A stretch of DNA of 64,000 nucleotides, taken from contig NC_081850.1 in assembly GCF_963259705.1 (NCBI RefSeq), positions 39,331,167 through 39,395,166 on the forward strand. Reading direction: 5' to 3'. Position numbers and translations under genes: made by a program. Positions 31,820 through 42,362 of this stretch are shown here, piece after piece (position 1 is the stretch's first letter; each line of letters starts with the position of its first letter). Below the pieces are notes generated by a model that did not search any database, was not told the DNA's origin, and worked only from the letters and a program-made list of their open reading frames with translations. This DNA comes from Myotis daubentonii (taxonomy: Eukaryota; Chordata; Mammalia; Chiroptera; Vespertilionidae).

Positions 31820-32309
31820 CTAGAGGCCCAGTGCATGGATTCGTGCACCAATGGGGTCCCTCCGCCTGGCCTGCCCCCTCTCACAATCTGGGACCTTTCA
31901 GGGGATGTTGGACTGCTGGCTGGCCTGTGGGGATCGGGCCGAAACCATCAGTCCAACATTCCCTGAGGGATGTAGTAGTGCACCAAATGGCAGGTGGCCA
32001 GGGAGGAGCCTGAGTCTGGGCTGGGTGCTGCATTACTCCCGCTCACCCCAACCCCACTGCACCTGCTGCTCAGTAGCGCTGCCGTGGAGACGGGAGAGGC
32101 TTGTTCTGTGACAGCTGTGTTTGCCAGCTGTGAGCCCGGCATTTGGCGCCCATTGGTTAGCTGAGCAGGAGCACTGACCACCAGGGGGCAGCTCCTGCAT
32201 TGAGTGTCTGCCTCCTGGTGGTCAGAGCATGTCATAGCAACCGGTCAAACAGTTGACAGGTCAATTGGTCAACTGGTCGCTTAGGGTTTTATATATATAT
32301 ATATATAGA
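31820..32309 (-). mobile_element. Non-autonomous Helitron, antisense
   Basis: The minus strand starts TCTATATATATATATATAAA at 32309 and ends CTAG at 31820-31823. The 3' side carries the inverted pair 'tgcatggattcgtgca', typical of the Helitron subterminal hairpin. Also present are the HeliBat 'accaccagggggcagctcct' block and a palindromic run of 'caactggtc/gaccaatt'-type words near the 5' end (32235-32280). Frames on both strands overlap it but are not genes. Confidence 0.92.
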
Positions 32310-32670
32310 TATCCTGTAACTGGAACAAAAGTAGTGATATGTTCATGTTATACATTTTAATCTATGATATGCAGGGTCTTATTTTAAAATATAATGCTTG
32401 ATGTTAATAATAATTTTATCTAAGGAAAATAATTTTAAAAAGTGGCTGAACTTTTTTTTAAATTCAACACATCTTATAAGTGTTATGAGAATTAATTTTT
32501 GGCCATACTTTTCAAGTAAGGGAAAAAGTGAGCTAGTGTCCCTACACATGGAAGAGAAAGCTTGTGGCTACTTCAAACAAGGCTGCAAAGGCTTCTAATA
32601 TGCTTTCAGTCACATACAAACAAGACTGTTGCTTCAGTAAAAGCAAAAAAAACCCAAAAAACCAAAAAAC

Positions 32671-32718
<48 letters not shown>

Positions 32719-33407
32719 TTCTTCATGTCTTTAAGCAGAACCAAGTCCTGCCGGCCAGAGCTGAATTTCTTCATAAAAATAGTTTATACCAAAGCACAAA
32801 ATATCTCTCAATGTTTTAAAGAAATCATTAGTGGACAAAGCTTTCTCTCTAATAGAAGCTTTGAAATGCATAGCTGCTCATTAGCCTGAATTGCTTCCCA
32901 GACCTTTGCAGGAGAGCCTAGCTCCATTAGAGTCACAGCAGGGTGTTAGCAATGTTTTCTCATGTTGTATATAAAACAGTTTACTTCAGAGGAGCATTTT
33001 GTAAACTCTAGTCATTCACACAGTGTAGCATCTTTCCAAATACATGATTTTTAAAAACTGCTTTTGACTTGGAATTTCAAAAGTCATCATTTGGCTACCA
33101 TCATGTTTATAACCAATTCAGAAAAAAAGATCATCAATGATGCTAAAACAAGTAGGATAAATTTTGATTAGTAATGTGATATTTACATAATTATAGAGTG
33201 AAACAGAGGAGAACAGGAGAAACCTAGTAAGTACCACCTGAACCTAGTGATGAAATCTAACATCACCAGCAATGAGAAACAGACATCAGGTGCCTTCAGA
33301 TATGATGCACTGGGAAGGTCACAAATACTTCTTCGGCAAAAATGCATAACCCAAATGTAATCATGAGGGGATATCAGACAAATTCAAATACTGAGAGAGC
33401 TGTCAAA
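32310..33407. other. No gene seen; contains an (AC)n microsatellite
   Basis: AT-rich sequence without a confident transposon. Confidence 0.5.
32674..32716. repeat. (AC)n microsatellite
   Basis: About 21 AC units preceded by an A-rich (AAAAAACC)n patch. Confidence 0.96.
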
Positions 33408-33420
33408 AATAATTGTCCCA

Positions 33421-33688
33421 GCTCTAGCTGGTTTGGCTCAGTGGATGGAGTGTCGGCCTGCAGACTGAAGGGTCCTGGGTTTGATTCTGGTTGGGGGCAT
33501 GTACCCGGGATGCAGACTTGTTTCCCAGTGGGATGTGTGCAGGAGGCAGCTGATCAGTGATTCTCTCTCATCATTGATGTTTCTCTCTCTCACTCCCTCT
33601 CCCTTCCTCTCTGAAATCAATAATATATATATTATTGATGAATAATATATGTATATATTAATTATATATATTATTGATTATATACATA
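33421..33688 (+). mobile_element. VES SINE with expanded AT tail
   Basis: Full VES plan from 'gctctagctggtttggctca' through the B-box region 'gggtttgattctgg' to 'ctctctgaaatcaataat', then a 70-bp AT-rich tail (33619-33688). Flanks 'aattgtccca' (33411-33420) and 'aactgtccca' (33692-33701) form a target duplication with one mismatch, so the AT tract is the element's own expanded tail. Confidence 0.92.
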
Positions 33689-33810
33689 TATAACTGTCCC
33701 ATACTCTTCAACAGCATCAAGGTCATGAAAGACAAGGGAAGACTAGGAGAATACATTGAAATGAAGATATAAGTAAAGATATATCTGTAATTATACACAC
33801 ACACACACAC

Positions 33811-33905
33811 AATCTAATTTAATCCCTATGTCTTCTATGGAATAGCCATTATTATTCTAATTTTAGAGCTTGGGAAACTTAGGAGCAAAGATAAGATAAT
33901 TTGTT
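33811..33905 (-). mobile_element. Possible MIR fragment, antisense
   Basis: 'tctaatttaatccctatgtc', 'ccattattattctaatttta' and 'gagcttgggaaacttagg' follow the antisense MIR core. Short and decayed. A small (AC)9 lies just before it. Confidence 0.5.
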
Positions 33906-35183
33906 AGTTGTTTGGCTTTACTTTCCCATACTCACTTCCTAAAGTATGTACCTTAGAATATTGAAGTGGTTATTTGAAAAGAAGAGAGGGAATATAATGG
34001 TCAAATACGTGTGGAATATGCAGCATTAAATGAAATCAATTAAATTAGTCTCTTCTGTGCTAGTTTATGTGACCATTCTTCAACATTGATGCATTAATGC
34101 AGCATTCCACATTTAATATGTACCATGTCATTCAATAGCCATTTAAAAATATTTGTTTGTTGCTATTCTATGTAATTTTGTCTTATTACCCAAATAGATA
34201 GTATTTACTTGAAACATGGCATGCACCTAATACTTTAGTTTCTTCATATGTCAAGCACATAGTAGGTGATTATTGGCAGGGACACACTAAGCCTCCTCTA
34301 TAGTCCCTTTTCTTCTTATAGTATTGATTAGTTCTCCTTGAATTTTTATTCCTCCAATTTCCCATAAAAAGCTAACATTTACATATAAACTAAGTAACCT
34401 TTTGATGTCCTGAAGCTGACTTCTAGTCATTAATAGAAGCGTCAGCCTTCTGCCAGCCTTTGATTACATTTGTGTAACTCCATTCTCTTCTTACCCAGGT
34501 TAAGAGTCAATTATGCAAAGAGCAGGATCCTTAAAAGGTTTTGAATAAGAGAAAACATTTTAATTTAAATAAACATTATATACCTGGCAGTTGGGAAAAA
34601 TGTAAGGGCCATAAACAGCTCATCAAGAAGCACCAGGCTGTGCTGAATTATAGGCAATAAAATCATAGTGTCATGAAGAAAACCACTACACAGACTTTGA
34701 AATGGCTTTTCTAAACTGCAAGAGTTGCATTAATTCATATTTCCTGGGATTACACATGAGCATAACTGAATTTGGGGGAAAGCACACACTTTCTGCCAAG
34801 TTCTTGCAGTTTTATGAGAAAGTAGAAATTTTGATATCTTTGCAAAACAGATCTTGAGCTTTAAGCACATAAATGTAAGAGTGCACACACTGCTGCATTT
34901 GCAAGGCTGAGGTAATTTTTGACATATCCTTCTGTTCCTTTTAATAACAAAACTCTGCAAAAAGCCTCACACTTTCCTATATCCCAACTTTGGTAGTTGG
35001 AGGGCAACTGTCGCACTGGTGGTATATTTTGGTTATAAGATGAAATTTTGGGGAAGTCTGGGGAAAAAAGAGATGGAGGAGTTTAGGAAAGGTAACTACA
35101 TTTAAGAAGTCTTCGCTATCAGAGCAAGGAGGGGAAAAATGGCTCTTGAATATCTTCAATGTATACTAGCCCTCAGTACCTAC
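33906..35183. other. No gene seen; largely repeat-free
   Basis: No confident repeat. The 34440-34760 section has even composition and could be conserved non-coding DNA. Antisense frames of 60-76 residues are unremarkable. Confidence 0.45.
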
Positions 35184-35185
35184 TA

Positions 35186-35464
35186 CAGTGGGGCCTTGAC
35201 TTACGAGTTTAATTCGTTCCGTGATGGAGCTCGTAACTCAAATTACTCGTATGTCAAATCAAAAGTGAACGAGTGAGACACGTGATGCTGGGCTGATGTT
35301 GTGGCGTCACTGTGATGTTTGCTGCGCCAACTAGCGGTGGGGTATCTGAAGCTGGCTCATAACCCAAATTTCAGCTTGCAACTCAAAGCAAAAAATCAGC
35401 TGAGAGACAGCTCGTATCTTGAAAAACTCGTTAGTCGGGACACTCGTAAGTCAAGGCCCCACTG
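35186..35464. mobile_element. Tc1/mariner (Tigger/pogo-like) MITE, copy 1
   Basis: A 279-bp element with long near-perfect terminal inverted repeats. It begins 'cagtggggccttgacttacg' and ends with the reverse of that, and is flanked by TA on both sides (35184-35185 and 35465-35466). TA duplication and a CAGTG start are typical of the Tc1/mariner superfamily, pogo/Tigger branch. The inner repeat continues with 'agtttaattcgttcc'. There is no transposase. It is closely similar to the copy at 47097-47377. The exact named family was not determined. Confidence 0.88.
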
Positions 35465-35645
35465 TATATATAAGCTATACCCAGAGCTATGGGAGGAGAA
35501 TTCAGTCCTCAGGACTACAGCCTTTTCCCATCTTCTTTTCATAAGCAAATATTTTGAACTTGCCTCCGTTTTCTGTATACACATCCGTATTATCATTTAT
35601 TCCCTTGTTCTTTTGCATTTGTTACAGTTTTCCATCACTCTATTA

Positions 35646-35836
35646 CAATGGTTCTCAAAGTAGGTTCCTGGACTAGCCACATTAACATTAATATTAGCAT
35701 TAGCATCAGCTGGGAATCTGTTGGAAGTGGAAATTTTCTGGCCTTACTACAGATCTCCAGGGTCACAATCTTTGGTAGGGAGGTAAGGAAGAGAACTGAC
35801 CTGTGGCTTGGACTTGGTAAGCCCTCTGAGGAATCC
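35646..35836 (-). mobile_element. MER5-like hAT-Charlie MITE
   Basis: Begins 'caatggttctcaaagtaggt' and contains 'catcagctgggaatctgttg' and 'acttggtaagccctctgagg', the MER5A pattern in reverse. The right terminal inverted repeat is lost. Confidence 0.75.
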
Positions 35837-35839
35837 CAG

Positions 35840-36464
35840 GGCACACCCCAGTCAGAACCTCTGCCCTCCTGGCACCACTCTCTCAAAGTTCAGTGATGAC
35901 CTCAGACTCACCAAATCTAGTGGTCTTCCTTCAAAACCGGTCCTCCTTTACCTCTGCTCCAATTCCCAGCACTGCTTGTGACATTTCTTCTCTGGTTTCC
36001 TATGGGTTTTTAACTACCCTAATTCTCTATTTTTTCTTTATTATTATGTTTTAATGTATATTTTCCCCAATTCTCTTTTTACCTCACACCATTTCTTTAT
36101 CACTTTTATTGGCCCTTTCCTTCCATTTTCTGGAGTTTTCTCCAGTTAAGTCTTACCTCATTATCACTTTGTCCTTTTTCTTGTGAGAATCTGATAAATC
36201 TCCATGATCTCTATTATTCATTTTACTTACAAGAGTTTTAGAATTTTATATTTTAATGAGCCTCTCTATTACTCTCCAAGTTTGCATTTCCAATTGCTTA
36301 CGTAGAAATGCCATCTCCATGTTCCATGGCCTCTTAAAAGGAATACATCAAAATCCAAATATATTATTCAATAAAGGAAAAAAAATTTTAAAAATCCAAA
36401 TACTCAGTTACCACCCCCCCCCCCCGCCCCCGCAAAGCAGCTGCATCTCAACTTTCCCATTTCT
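35840..36464. other. No gene seen; C/T-rich unassigned sequence
   Basis: Contains a poly-C run near 36412-36434. No gene or clear repeat. Confidence 0.5.
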
Positions 36465-36472
36465 CTCTAGAC

Positions 36473-36681
36473 CAGCGGTTCTCAACCTATGGGTCGCGCG
36501 AACGACCCTTTCACAGGGGTCGCCTAAGACCATCGGAAAACACATATATAATTACATATTGTTTTTGTGACTAATCACTATGCTTTAATTATGTTCAATT
36601 TGTAACAATGAAATTGGGGGTCACCACAACATGAGGAACTGTATTAAAGGGTCGCGGCATTAGGAAGGTTGAGAACCACTG
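36473..36681. mobile_element. SPIN-type hAT MITE, internally deleted
   Basis: Starts 'cagcggttctcaacctatgg' and ends with the matching inverted repeat 'ggttgagaaccactg'. The 8-bp target duplication is perfect: 'ctctagac' at 36465-36472 and 36682-36689. Sequence and ends are those of SPIN (Space Invaders) hAT elements, a family known to have spread horizontally among tetrapods including Myotis. Compared with the copy at 39868-40178 it lacks about 90 bp of the right interior. No transposase. Confidence 0.92.
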
Positions 36682-36689
36682 CTCTAGAC

Positions 36690-37021
36690 TCTCCGACAAG
36701 AAAGTTCAAAGACTCAGGCTCATCCTTGTTTCCTATTCACTCCATCACTGATTACTTGACAAGTCTTTCTGAATCTGTTCATCTAGTCTTTGCATTTCCA
36801 CCAACTTCCCAGTATACCCAGATTCTAGTCATCTTTCACTTGAGGTTTTTCCTAGTAAATGCTAAGTTAATCTCATTGTTTTGACTGTGTCTTCTAAAGA
36901 CATTCAATGATTTTCTGATACCTGTCTCTACCTTCCACATAAAAGCCTTGTCCATTAGCTGGACACATGAGATTACCTCCCACATAACTCCCAACTTCCT
37001 TTCCAAGTGTAGCTCAAGCTG
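36690..37021. other. No gene seen; unassigned sequence
   Basis: C/T-rich non-coding. It may contain a decayed L2 fragment ('cattcaatgattttctgata'), not firm. Confidence 0.4.
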
Positions 37022-37027
37022 CCCCCT

Positions 37028-37469
37028 TGTGGGAAACTGATATAGGGTTAAGCCTCGGACTGACCTGCTGGCAAAGTCACAAACAAGTCCAGCTTAGAGG
37101 GCACAGTCCTCTTAGCATAATTAGGCTTGACCTTATAACACTCCCTAGATCTTATCTGGGAATCTAATGGGCTGAGGAAGTGCAGGAAGTATAACCATGG
37201 TGTAAATAAGTGAAACTCACAAGAATAAAAACAAGTGAAACTCACAAGAAAAGTGTAACTTTGGTAACCACTACCTTGTTTACCTCTCACTATAAAAAGC
37301 TTGGTGAGGCCTGAGCACAGTGGAAGTCCTTCCTCTTGAGTTGGACTTGCCGCCTGGTCCCCCAATATTCCCAAATTATCTCCTGTCTTTTCTTTTTCAT
37401 TTGTGTGCGGCTCCTCTTCCAGACCCGAACCCTGAACCACGCAGGACGTGGAGGGAAACACTTACGACA
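37028..37469 (+). mobile_element. Solo LTR of an endogenous retrovirus, 6-bp target duplication
   Basis: A 442-bp segment starting TG and ending CA, bracketed by 'ccccct' at 37022-37027 and 37470-37475. Six-base duplications are typical of class II (beta-like) retroviruses. A TATA box (tataaaa, 37291-37297) with a T/C-rich downstream region supports a sense-oriented U3-R-U5 layout. An 18-bp word, 'aagtgaaactcacaagaa', is repeated directly at 37208 and 37233 in the presumed U3, like an enhancer duplication. No viral gene or second LTR is nearby, so this is the product of LTR-LTR recombination. The overlapping frames (137 and 147 residues) are not viral proteins. Confidence 0.8.
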
Positions 37470-37599
37470 CCCCCTGTTAGAGTCTACCCAAGCTGGGAGA
37501 CTCTCCATTGAATTGTCTCTGGGCTTCATTATTATTTTTAGTATTTCTGTACTTTTATTTTATTTTTTAATGCTTTCACCCAACACGGAATTCCATCTC

Positions 37600-37840
37600 A
37601 ATTTTCCTCCATGTCTCCTTTTTAGGTGGCCCTCATCTAAACATTATCTTGCCCCATTTTTACTCCTTTACACCTTTCTTATGGCAGTCAACACATCTGG
37701 AAATTACTGTAACAATATGCACGATGCTTTCTCCTTGGAGAAAGATACTGAGATTTTTCTTTCTCACCTGAGTGCCTGATTGCCTAGTACACAATTTGTC
37801 ACATTACAGATGCTTAATATTTATGTGCTGAATAAGTAAA
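37600..37840 (+). mobile_element. L2 LINE 3' end, sense
   Basis: 'cctttcttatggcagtcaac', 'aatatgcacgatgctttctc', 'gtgcctgattgcctagtaca' and 'gatgcttaatatttatgtgc' follow the L2 3' terminus. Confidence 0.6.
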
Positions 37841-39117
37841 ATTGTCTGTCGTTTGCTTATGAGAGGGTAGATGGGTCTCATAAGAGGAACAGCAAATGAG
37901 AAGGAGGGAGAAAGGACAGATGGAACCTAAAACAAGCAGATAAGAGATTTTAGGACTGAGAGAAACAAGGACTGGAGTTTTCCTAGGACAGAGACTTAAG
38001 AAAGCAATGTGGGTTTGTTTTCAATTGTGAAGAGTTCTAAGTGCAGGCTAAGGGGCCATTAGGGAAGAACACTTGAAGGGGTGCTTCCCGCAGAGCTCAG
38101 TGTACTGTGCAACATTAGTTCTGAGGAAATGAACAGCTGTTACAGCCGATAAAATTGGGGGTTCTGTGGTCAAATAATTGGGGAAAATCTGACAAACAAA
38201 AATGAACAGGATTCATTATACCACTTTCTAGATCTTCCCATTTATTAATGTGTGACTTTCCAGGAGGGTCTGCAGCCTGTGATATTTCCTACACTTATAT
38301 GACCACACACTGTTTTATCTCAGAGAATCCTGTAGGAATTTTTTTTGAGGAACCCAAAATGGGAAACACTGCAGGACTCTCTCTCTGCAGTTTGACATTC
38401 TGTAAGATTTTAATAAGAAACTAAAGGAAAATTTAATGTTCACTACATTAGAGATGGAAAAACGTAAATTAGTTGGCCCATAAAATGGCAAAGAAAGGGC
38501 ACTTCTATTTCAAGCATCCAAATATTGTTATCTGCTTCACATTCCCCTCTCCCAAGAGGTCTTCCCAGACTATTAGTAATTTGTTGCCTGTTTCTAGCTC
38601 TATCCTTGACCACCAATTCTTACTTTGTGAGACTTTTTTTTTTTTCTGGAGGTATTTTCTTAGTAATTTAAGGAAGGTGGGAAAAAGAAATGTAACTACA
38701 CACACAACTGTCAGGCCTTTATAATTTAAATTGGATTTACCATGACTTGAAAGTGTTGCTAAAGCAACATATATATGATATATATGGAATAGTTTTTTAC
38801 CTGGGGGTACAGAATAAGAGACAGGTCTGAATGGAATGGAGTTAATATTCTATCTGGCCTTTGGTATTTTATAGTTGTGGTACATTTTTTTCTAAATGCC
38901 ATGACATTTACTTAAGAAATGTTCAAAATAATACTTTACAGTAATAGACACCAAGTATCGCACGAGTTTCATACATATGCCAAAATAGTTGTATCCTTGT
39001 AATCCCTAATAACTGACCCTCATAATATCTTGATGGTAAAATATAAGCTGCATTAATAGTGTTTTATGAAGATGAATTTCTCAGGACTATTCTTTTAGGG
39101 GAAAAAAATTTCATGTG

Positions 39118-39118
<1 letters not shown>
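37841..39118. other. No gene seen; unassigned sequence
   Basis: No confident repeat or gene. Purine-rich at 37860-37960. The 83-residue frame at 38473-38724 has no features. Confidence 0.45.

Positions 39119-39143
<25 letters not shown>
39119..39143. repeat. (GT)n microsatellite
   Basis: About 12 GT units. Confidence 0.95.
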
Positions 39144-39148
<5 letters not shown>

Positions 39149-39490
39149 CAATTTAATGAAATGTTTTTCCAATAGATGGAACGGCTCTCAAATTAATCTG
39201 AAAAAGAAGTTCATACATGGCTATCATCCTGGCAATTTGGCATCAAGATCATTAGTGATTAGTAAGAATTACTATGTACCTTAATTACTATAAAGAATAC
39301 CATACACATACATCTTCTTTTATACATCTATATTTGTCTAGATGTATAAATATGGTGCTTGTTAACCATTCGTGGACCTTCATTTTTTTAATATTAGTCC
39401 AGTGTTTGTTGGTTTTCCTATAAACATCCAAATACTCTAGCTTGAACTGAACATCAGGTAAGAAAACTTTAACACTTTTCTCCCTGAAAT
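39144..39490. other. No gene seen; unassigned sequence
   Basis: AT-rich non-coding. A small inverted repeat around 'tacatctatatttgtctagatgta' (39324-39347) could form a hairpin. Confidence 0.4.
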
Positions 39491-39492
39491 TA

Positions 39493-39754
39493 TCTATATA
39501 TATAAAAGCCTAAGCGACCATCCAACCATTCAACCATCTGACCAGTAGCTATGATGCGCAATGACCACTGGGGGCAGACACTCAATGCAGGAACCAGAGA
39601 GGAGGGAGCCCGATTCCAGGGTGCATCACCCAAGAACCACCCTCTCGCAATCCGGGACCCCTCAGGGGATGTTGGAGAGCCAATTTCAGCCCAATCCCCA
39701 CAGGCCAAGCTGAGGGACCCCACTGGTGTACGAATCCATGCACTGGGCCTTTGG
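39493..39754 (+). mobile_element. Non-autonomous Helitron, 3' end mutated
   Basis: Starts TCTATATATATAAAAGCC after an A and ends 'tgcactgggcctttgg' before a T. The expected CTAG has decayed to TTGG while the subterminal block 'acgaatccatgcactggg' remains. Short (262 bp), with the 'caatgaccactgggggcaga' block. It cannot be an active donor with this 3' end. Confidence 0.87.
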
Positions 39755-39867
39755 TTATAAAATATTTTACTTAAGTACCCCAGAATCAGGATATATTATT
39801 AAGAAATCTAGGCATGGCACAAATAGTGTTAAAACAAATTCAATTAATAAGTTACTTTTATGTAAGT

Positions 39868-40178
39868 CAGCGGTTCTCAACCTGTGGGTCGCGACCCCTT
39901 TGGGGGTCGAAAAACCCTTTCATAGGGGTAGCCTAAGACCATTGGAAAACACAAATATAATTACATATTGTTTTTGTGATTAATCACTATGCTTTAACTA
40001 TGTTCAATTTGTAACAATGAAAATACATCCTGCATATCAGATATTTACATTACGATTTATAACAGTAGCAAAATTACAGTTATGAAGTAGCAACGAAAAT
40101 AATTTTATGGTTGGGGGTCACCACAACATGAGGAACTATATTAAAGGGTCACGGCATTAGGAAGGTTGAGAACCACTG
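39868..40178. mobile_element. SPIN-type hAT MITE, longer copy
   Basis: 311 bp from 'cagcggttctcaacctgtgg' to 'aggttgagaaccactg', with the same interior as the copy at 36473 plus a further block containing 'cagatatttacattacgatt' and 'gcaacgaaaataattttatg'. Flanks 'atgtaagt' (39860-39867) and 'atgtaggg' (40179-40186) agree at 6 of 8 positions, consistent with an 8-bp hAT duplication. No transposase. Confidence 0.92.
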
Positions 40179-40252
40179 ATGTAGGGATTAAAATCTTCTG
40201 GTAGAAAGGATCCTGTCCAAAATGTCTGCAACTTTGGCTATCCATTAGATAA

Positions 40253-40490
40253 TCTACACATATAAAGGGCTAATATGCAAAGCATCCCCTCTGTGGGTTT
40301 GACCAGGAGTTTGATTGCTCGCTATGACATGTGCTGACCACCAGGGGGCGGCGTGGAACAAAGGAAGGAACCTGCCAGCAGCTGGGGAAGGGAGGCCCTG
40401 GCCGGCAGCCAGAAGGCCCCGATTGGCCCTGATTGCTGGCCAGGCCTAGGGACCCTACCCATGCACAAATTTTGTGCACCAGGCTTCTAG
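40253..40490 (+). mobile_element. Short non-autonomous Helitron
   Basis: 238 bp. Starts TCTACACATATAAAGGGC after A and ends 'accaggcttctag' before T. The hairpin pair 'tgcacaaattttgtgca' is perfect. It has the 'gaccaccagggggcggcgtg' block. Confidence 0.93.
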
Positions 40491-40581
40491 TATAAACATA
40501 TGGCTTATTCCCTTATTTCACTTAAACACTATCCAGAAAAGACATGCCCTGGGCTGCTGGGTCACCATAGACAAGAACTCA

Positions 40582-41429
40582 TCTACACTAATAAAAGACA
40601 AACATGCAAATTGACCATACCTTTGCTATGCCTTAAGCCACGCCCACCAGCCAATCAGACCAACTATATGCAAATTAACCAGACCAAGATGGTGGCCAGT
40701 AGCCATGAAGCTGGAGCAAGCAAGAGGCTTGGTTGCTCCAGTGATGGAGGAAGCCAAGCTTCCCGCTCGCCCTGGCCGGCTCTGAACTCCACTCAAGGCA
40801 ACAAAGTTTCAATTATAGAAGATAAATAAAGCCCAGATACCTGTGTTCAGCCAGCCGTGGCCATGGAGCTGGAGTGAGCAGGAGATTTGGGTTGACCCTG
40901 GCGATGGAGAAAGCCAAGCTTCCCACCCGCCCTGGCCGGCTCTGAGCTCCTCTCAAGGCTACAAAGTTTCAATTATAGAAGGTAAATAAATCCCAGAATA
41001 AAAAAAAAAAGAAAAAAAGGAGAGGCTCAGAGCTTCTGTTGCCGGGGGGCTTGGCCAGCCAGAAAACAATCCTCAACCCCTCACCCAGACTGGTCAGGCA
41101 CCCCAGGGGGGACCCCCCACCCTAAAAGGGGTGTGGCCAGCCTGAAAACAGCCATCGGCCCCTCACCCAGGCTGGCCAAACCTCCATGAGGTGAGGGTCC
41201 CCAATAGTGGGGGGAGGGGTGACCAGCCTGCAGACAGCCATCAGCCCCTCATCCAGGCTGGCCAGGCACCCCAGTGGGTACCCCCCACCCTGAAGGGGGT
41301 GTGACCAGCCTACAAACACCCATCAGTCCCTCACCCAGGCTGGGCAGGCACTCCAGCGGGACCCCCACCCTGATCCGGGACACCCTTCAGGGTAAATCAG
41401 CTGGCCCCCACCCATTCACCAGGCCTCTA
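40582..41429 (+). mobile_element. Helitron 1 of a three-element tandem array
   Basis: Starts TCTACACTAATAAAAGAC after A. Ends 'caccaggcctcta', where the next Helitron begins at once, so the terminal G of CTAG is lost or was replaced at the joint. The interior carries a direct duplication of about 137 bp (40701-40836 and 40859-40996), sharing 'acaaagtttcaattatagaa' and 'gccctggccggctctga', an A-rich stretch at 41001-41020, and then four ~84-bp tandem units. No Rep/Hel coding. Confidence 0.88.
41053..41375. repeat. Tandem repeat of about 84 bp, four copies, in Helitron
   Basis: Units begin 'ggccagcc' or 'gaccagcct' near 41053, 41135, 41221 and 41303. Each contains a 'cctcacccaggctggcca'-like block and a C/G-rich end. 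Confidence 0.85.
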
Positions 41430-41894
41430 TCCTATATAATAAAAGGATAAGATGCAAATTGACCCTAACAGCAGAATGACTGGGAATGATTGGTCACTAT
41501 GACACACAATGACCACCAGGGGGCAGACGCTCAATGCAGGAGATGCCCCCATTGTGGTCAGTGCACTCCCACAGGGGGAGCTCTGCTCAGCCACAAGCCA
41601 GGCTGACGGCTGCCAGCACAGTGGTAGCGGGAGCCTCTTCCACCTCCTGAGCAGCACTAAGGATGTCCGAATGCAGCTTAGGCCTGCTCCCTGCTGGCAA
41701 GTGGACATCCCCCGAGGCCTCCCGGGCTGCCAGAATGATGTCTGACTGCCAGCTTAGGACCGATCCCCCAGGGAGCGGGCCTAAGCCAGCAGGTGGACAT
41801 CCCCCAAGGGGTCCCAGACTGCGAGAGGGCACAGGCCGGGCTGAGGAACCCCCCCCACCCCGAGTGCACAAATTTTTGTGCACCGAGCCTCTAG
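41430..41894 (+). mobile_element. Helitron 2 of the tandem array
   Basis: Starts TCCTATATAATAAAAGGA directly after 'cctcta' of Helitron 1 and ends CTAG at 41891-41894 with the hairpin 'gtgcacaaatttttgtgcac'. By eye it is a near-duplicate of Helitron 3 (41895-42362), sharing almost every block from 'gaccctaacagcagaa' to the terminus, with differences at scattered positions. Confidence 0.93.
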
Positions 41895-42362
41895 TCCTAT
41901 ATAATAAAAGGGTAATATGCAAATTGACCCTAACAGCAGAACAATTGGGAGTCACTGGTCATTATGACACACACTGACCACCAGGGGGCAGACGCTCAAT
42001 GCAGGAGCTGTCCCCTGGTGGTCAGTGCACTCCCACAGGGGGAGCTCTGCTCAGCCACAAGCCAGGCTGCCGGCTGCAACCACAGTGGTGATGGCGGGAG
42101 CCTCTCCCGCTGCCTCAGCAGCACTAAGGATGTCCGACTGCAGCTTGGGTCTGCTCCCTGCTGGTAAGTGGGCATCCCCCGAGGGCTGCCGGGCTGCCAG
42201 AGGGATGTCTGACTGCCAGTTTGGGCCTGATCCCCCCAGGGAGTGGGCCTAAGCCAGCAAGGGGTCATCCCCCGAGGGGTCCCAGACTGCGAGAGGGCAT
42301 AGGCCAGGCTGAGGGACCCCCCCTCCCCCGAGTGCACAAATTTTTGTGCACCGGGCCTCTAG
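41895..42362 (+). mobile_element. Helitron 3 of the tandem array
   Basis: Starts TCCTATATAATAAAAGGG in the base after the CTAG of Helitron 2 and ends CTAG at 42359-42362 before T. It has a perfect hairpin and the 'gaccaccagggggcagacgc' block. Overlapping antisense frames of 113-122 residues run through both Helitrons 2 and 3 because the copies are so alike; they are not genes. Confidence 0.95.

Noticed and set aside
37048..37779. Frames of 137 (antisense) and 147 (sense) residues
   Set aside because: They fall across a solo LTR and run into an L2 relic. No retroviral protein motif.
40701..40996. Captured host exon pair in Helitron 1
   Set aside because: The duplicated block with an A-rich end is suggestive of captured retro-sequence, but no host gene was recognised. 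It is as likely to be ordinary family sequence.
41587..42337. Antisense frames of 113-122 residues in two places
   Set aside because: They recur because Helitrons 2 and 3 are near-identical copies, not because of coding selection.
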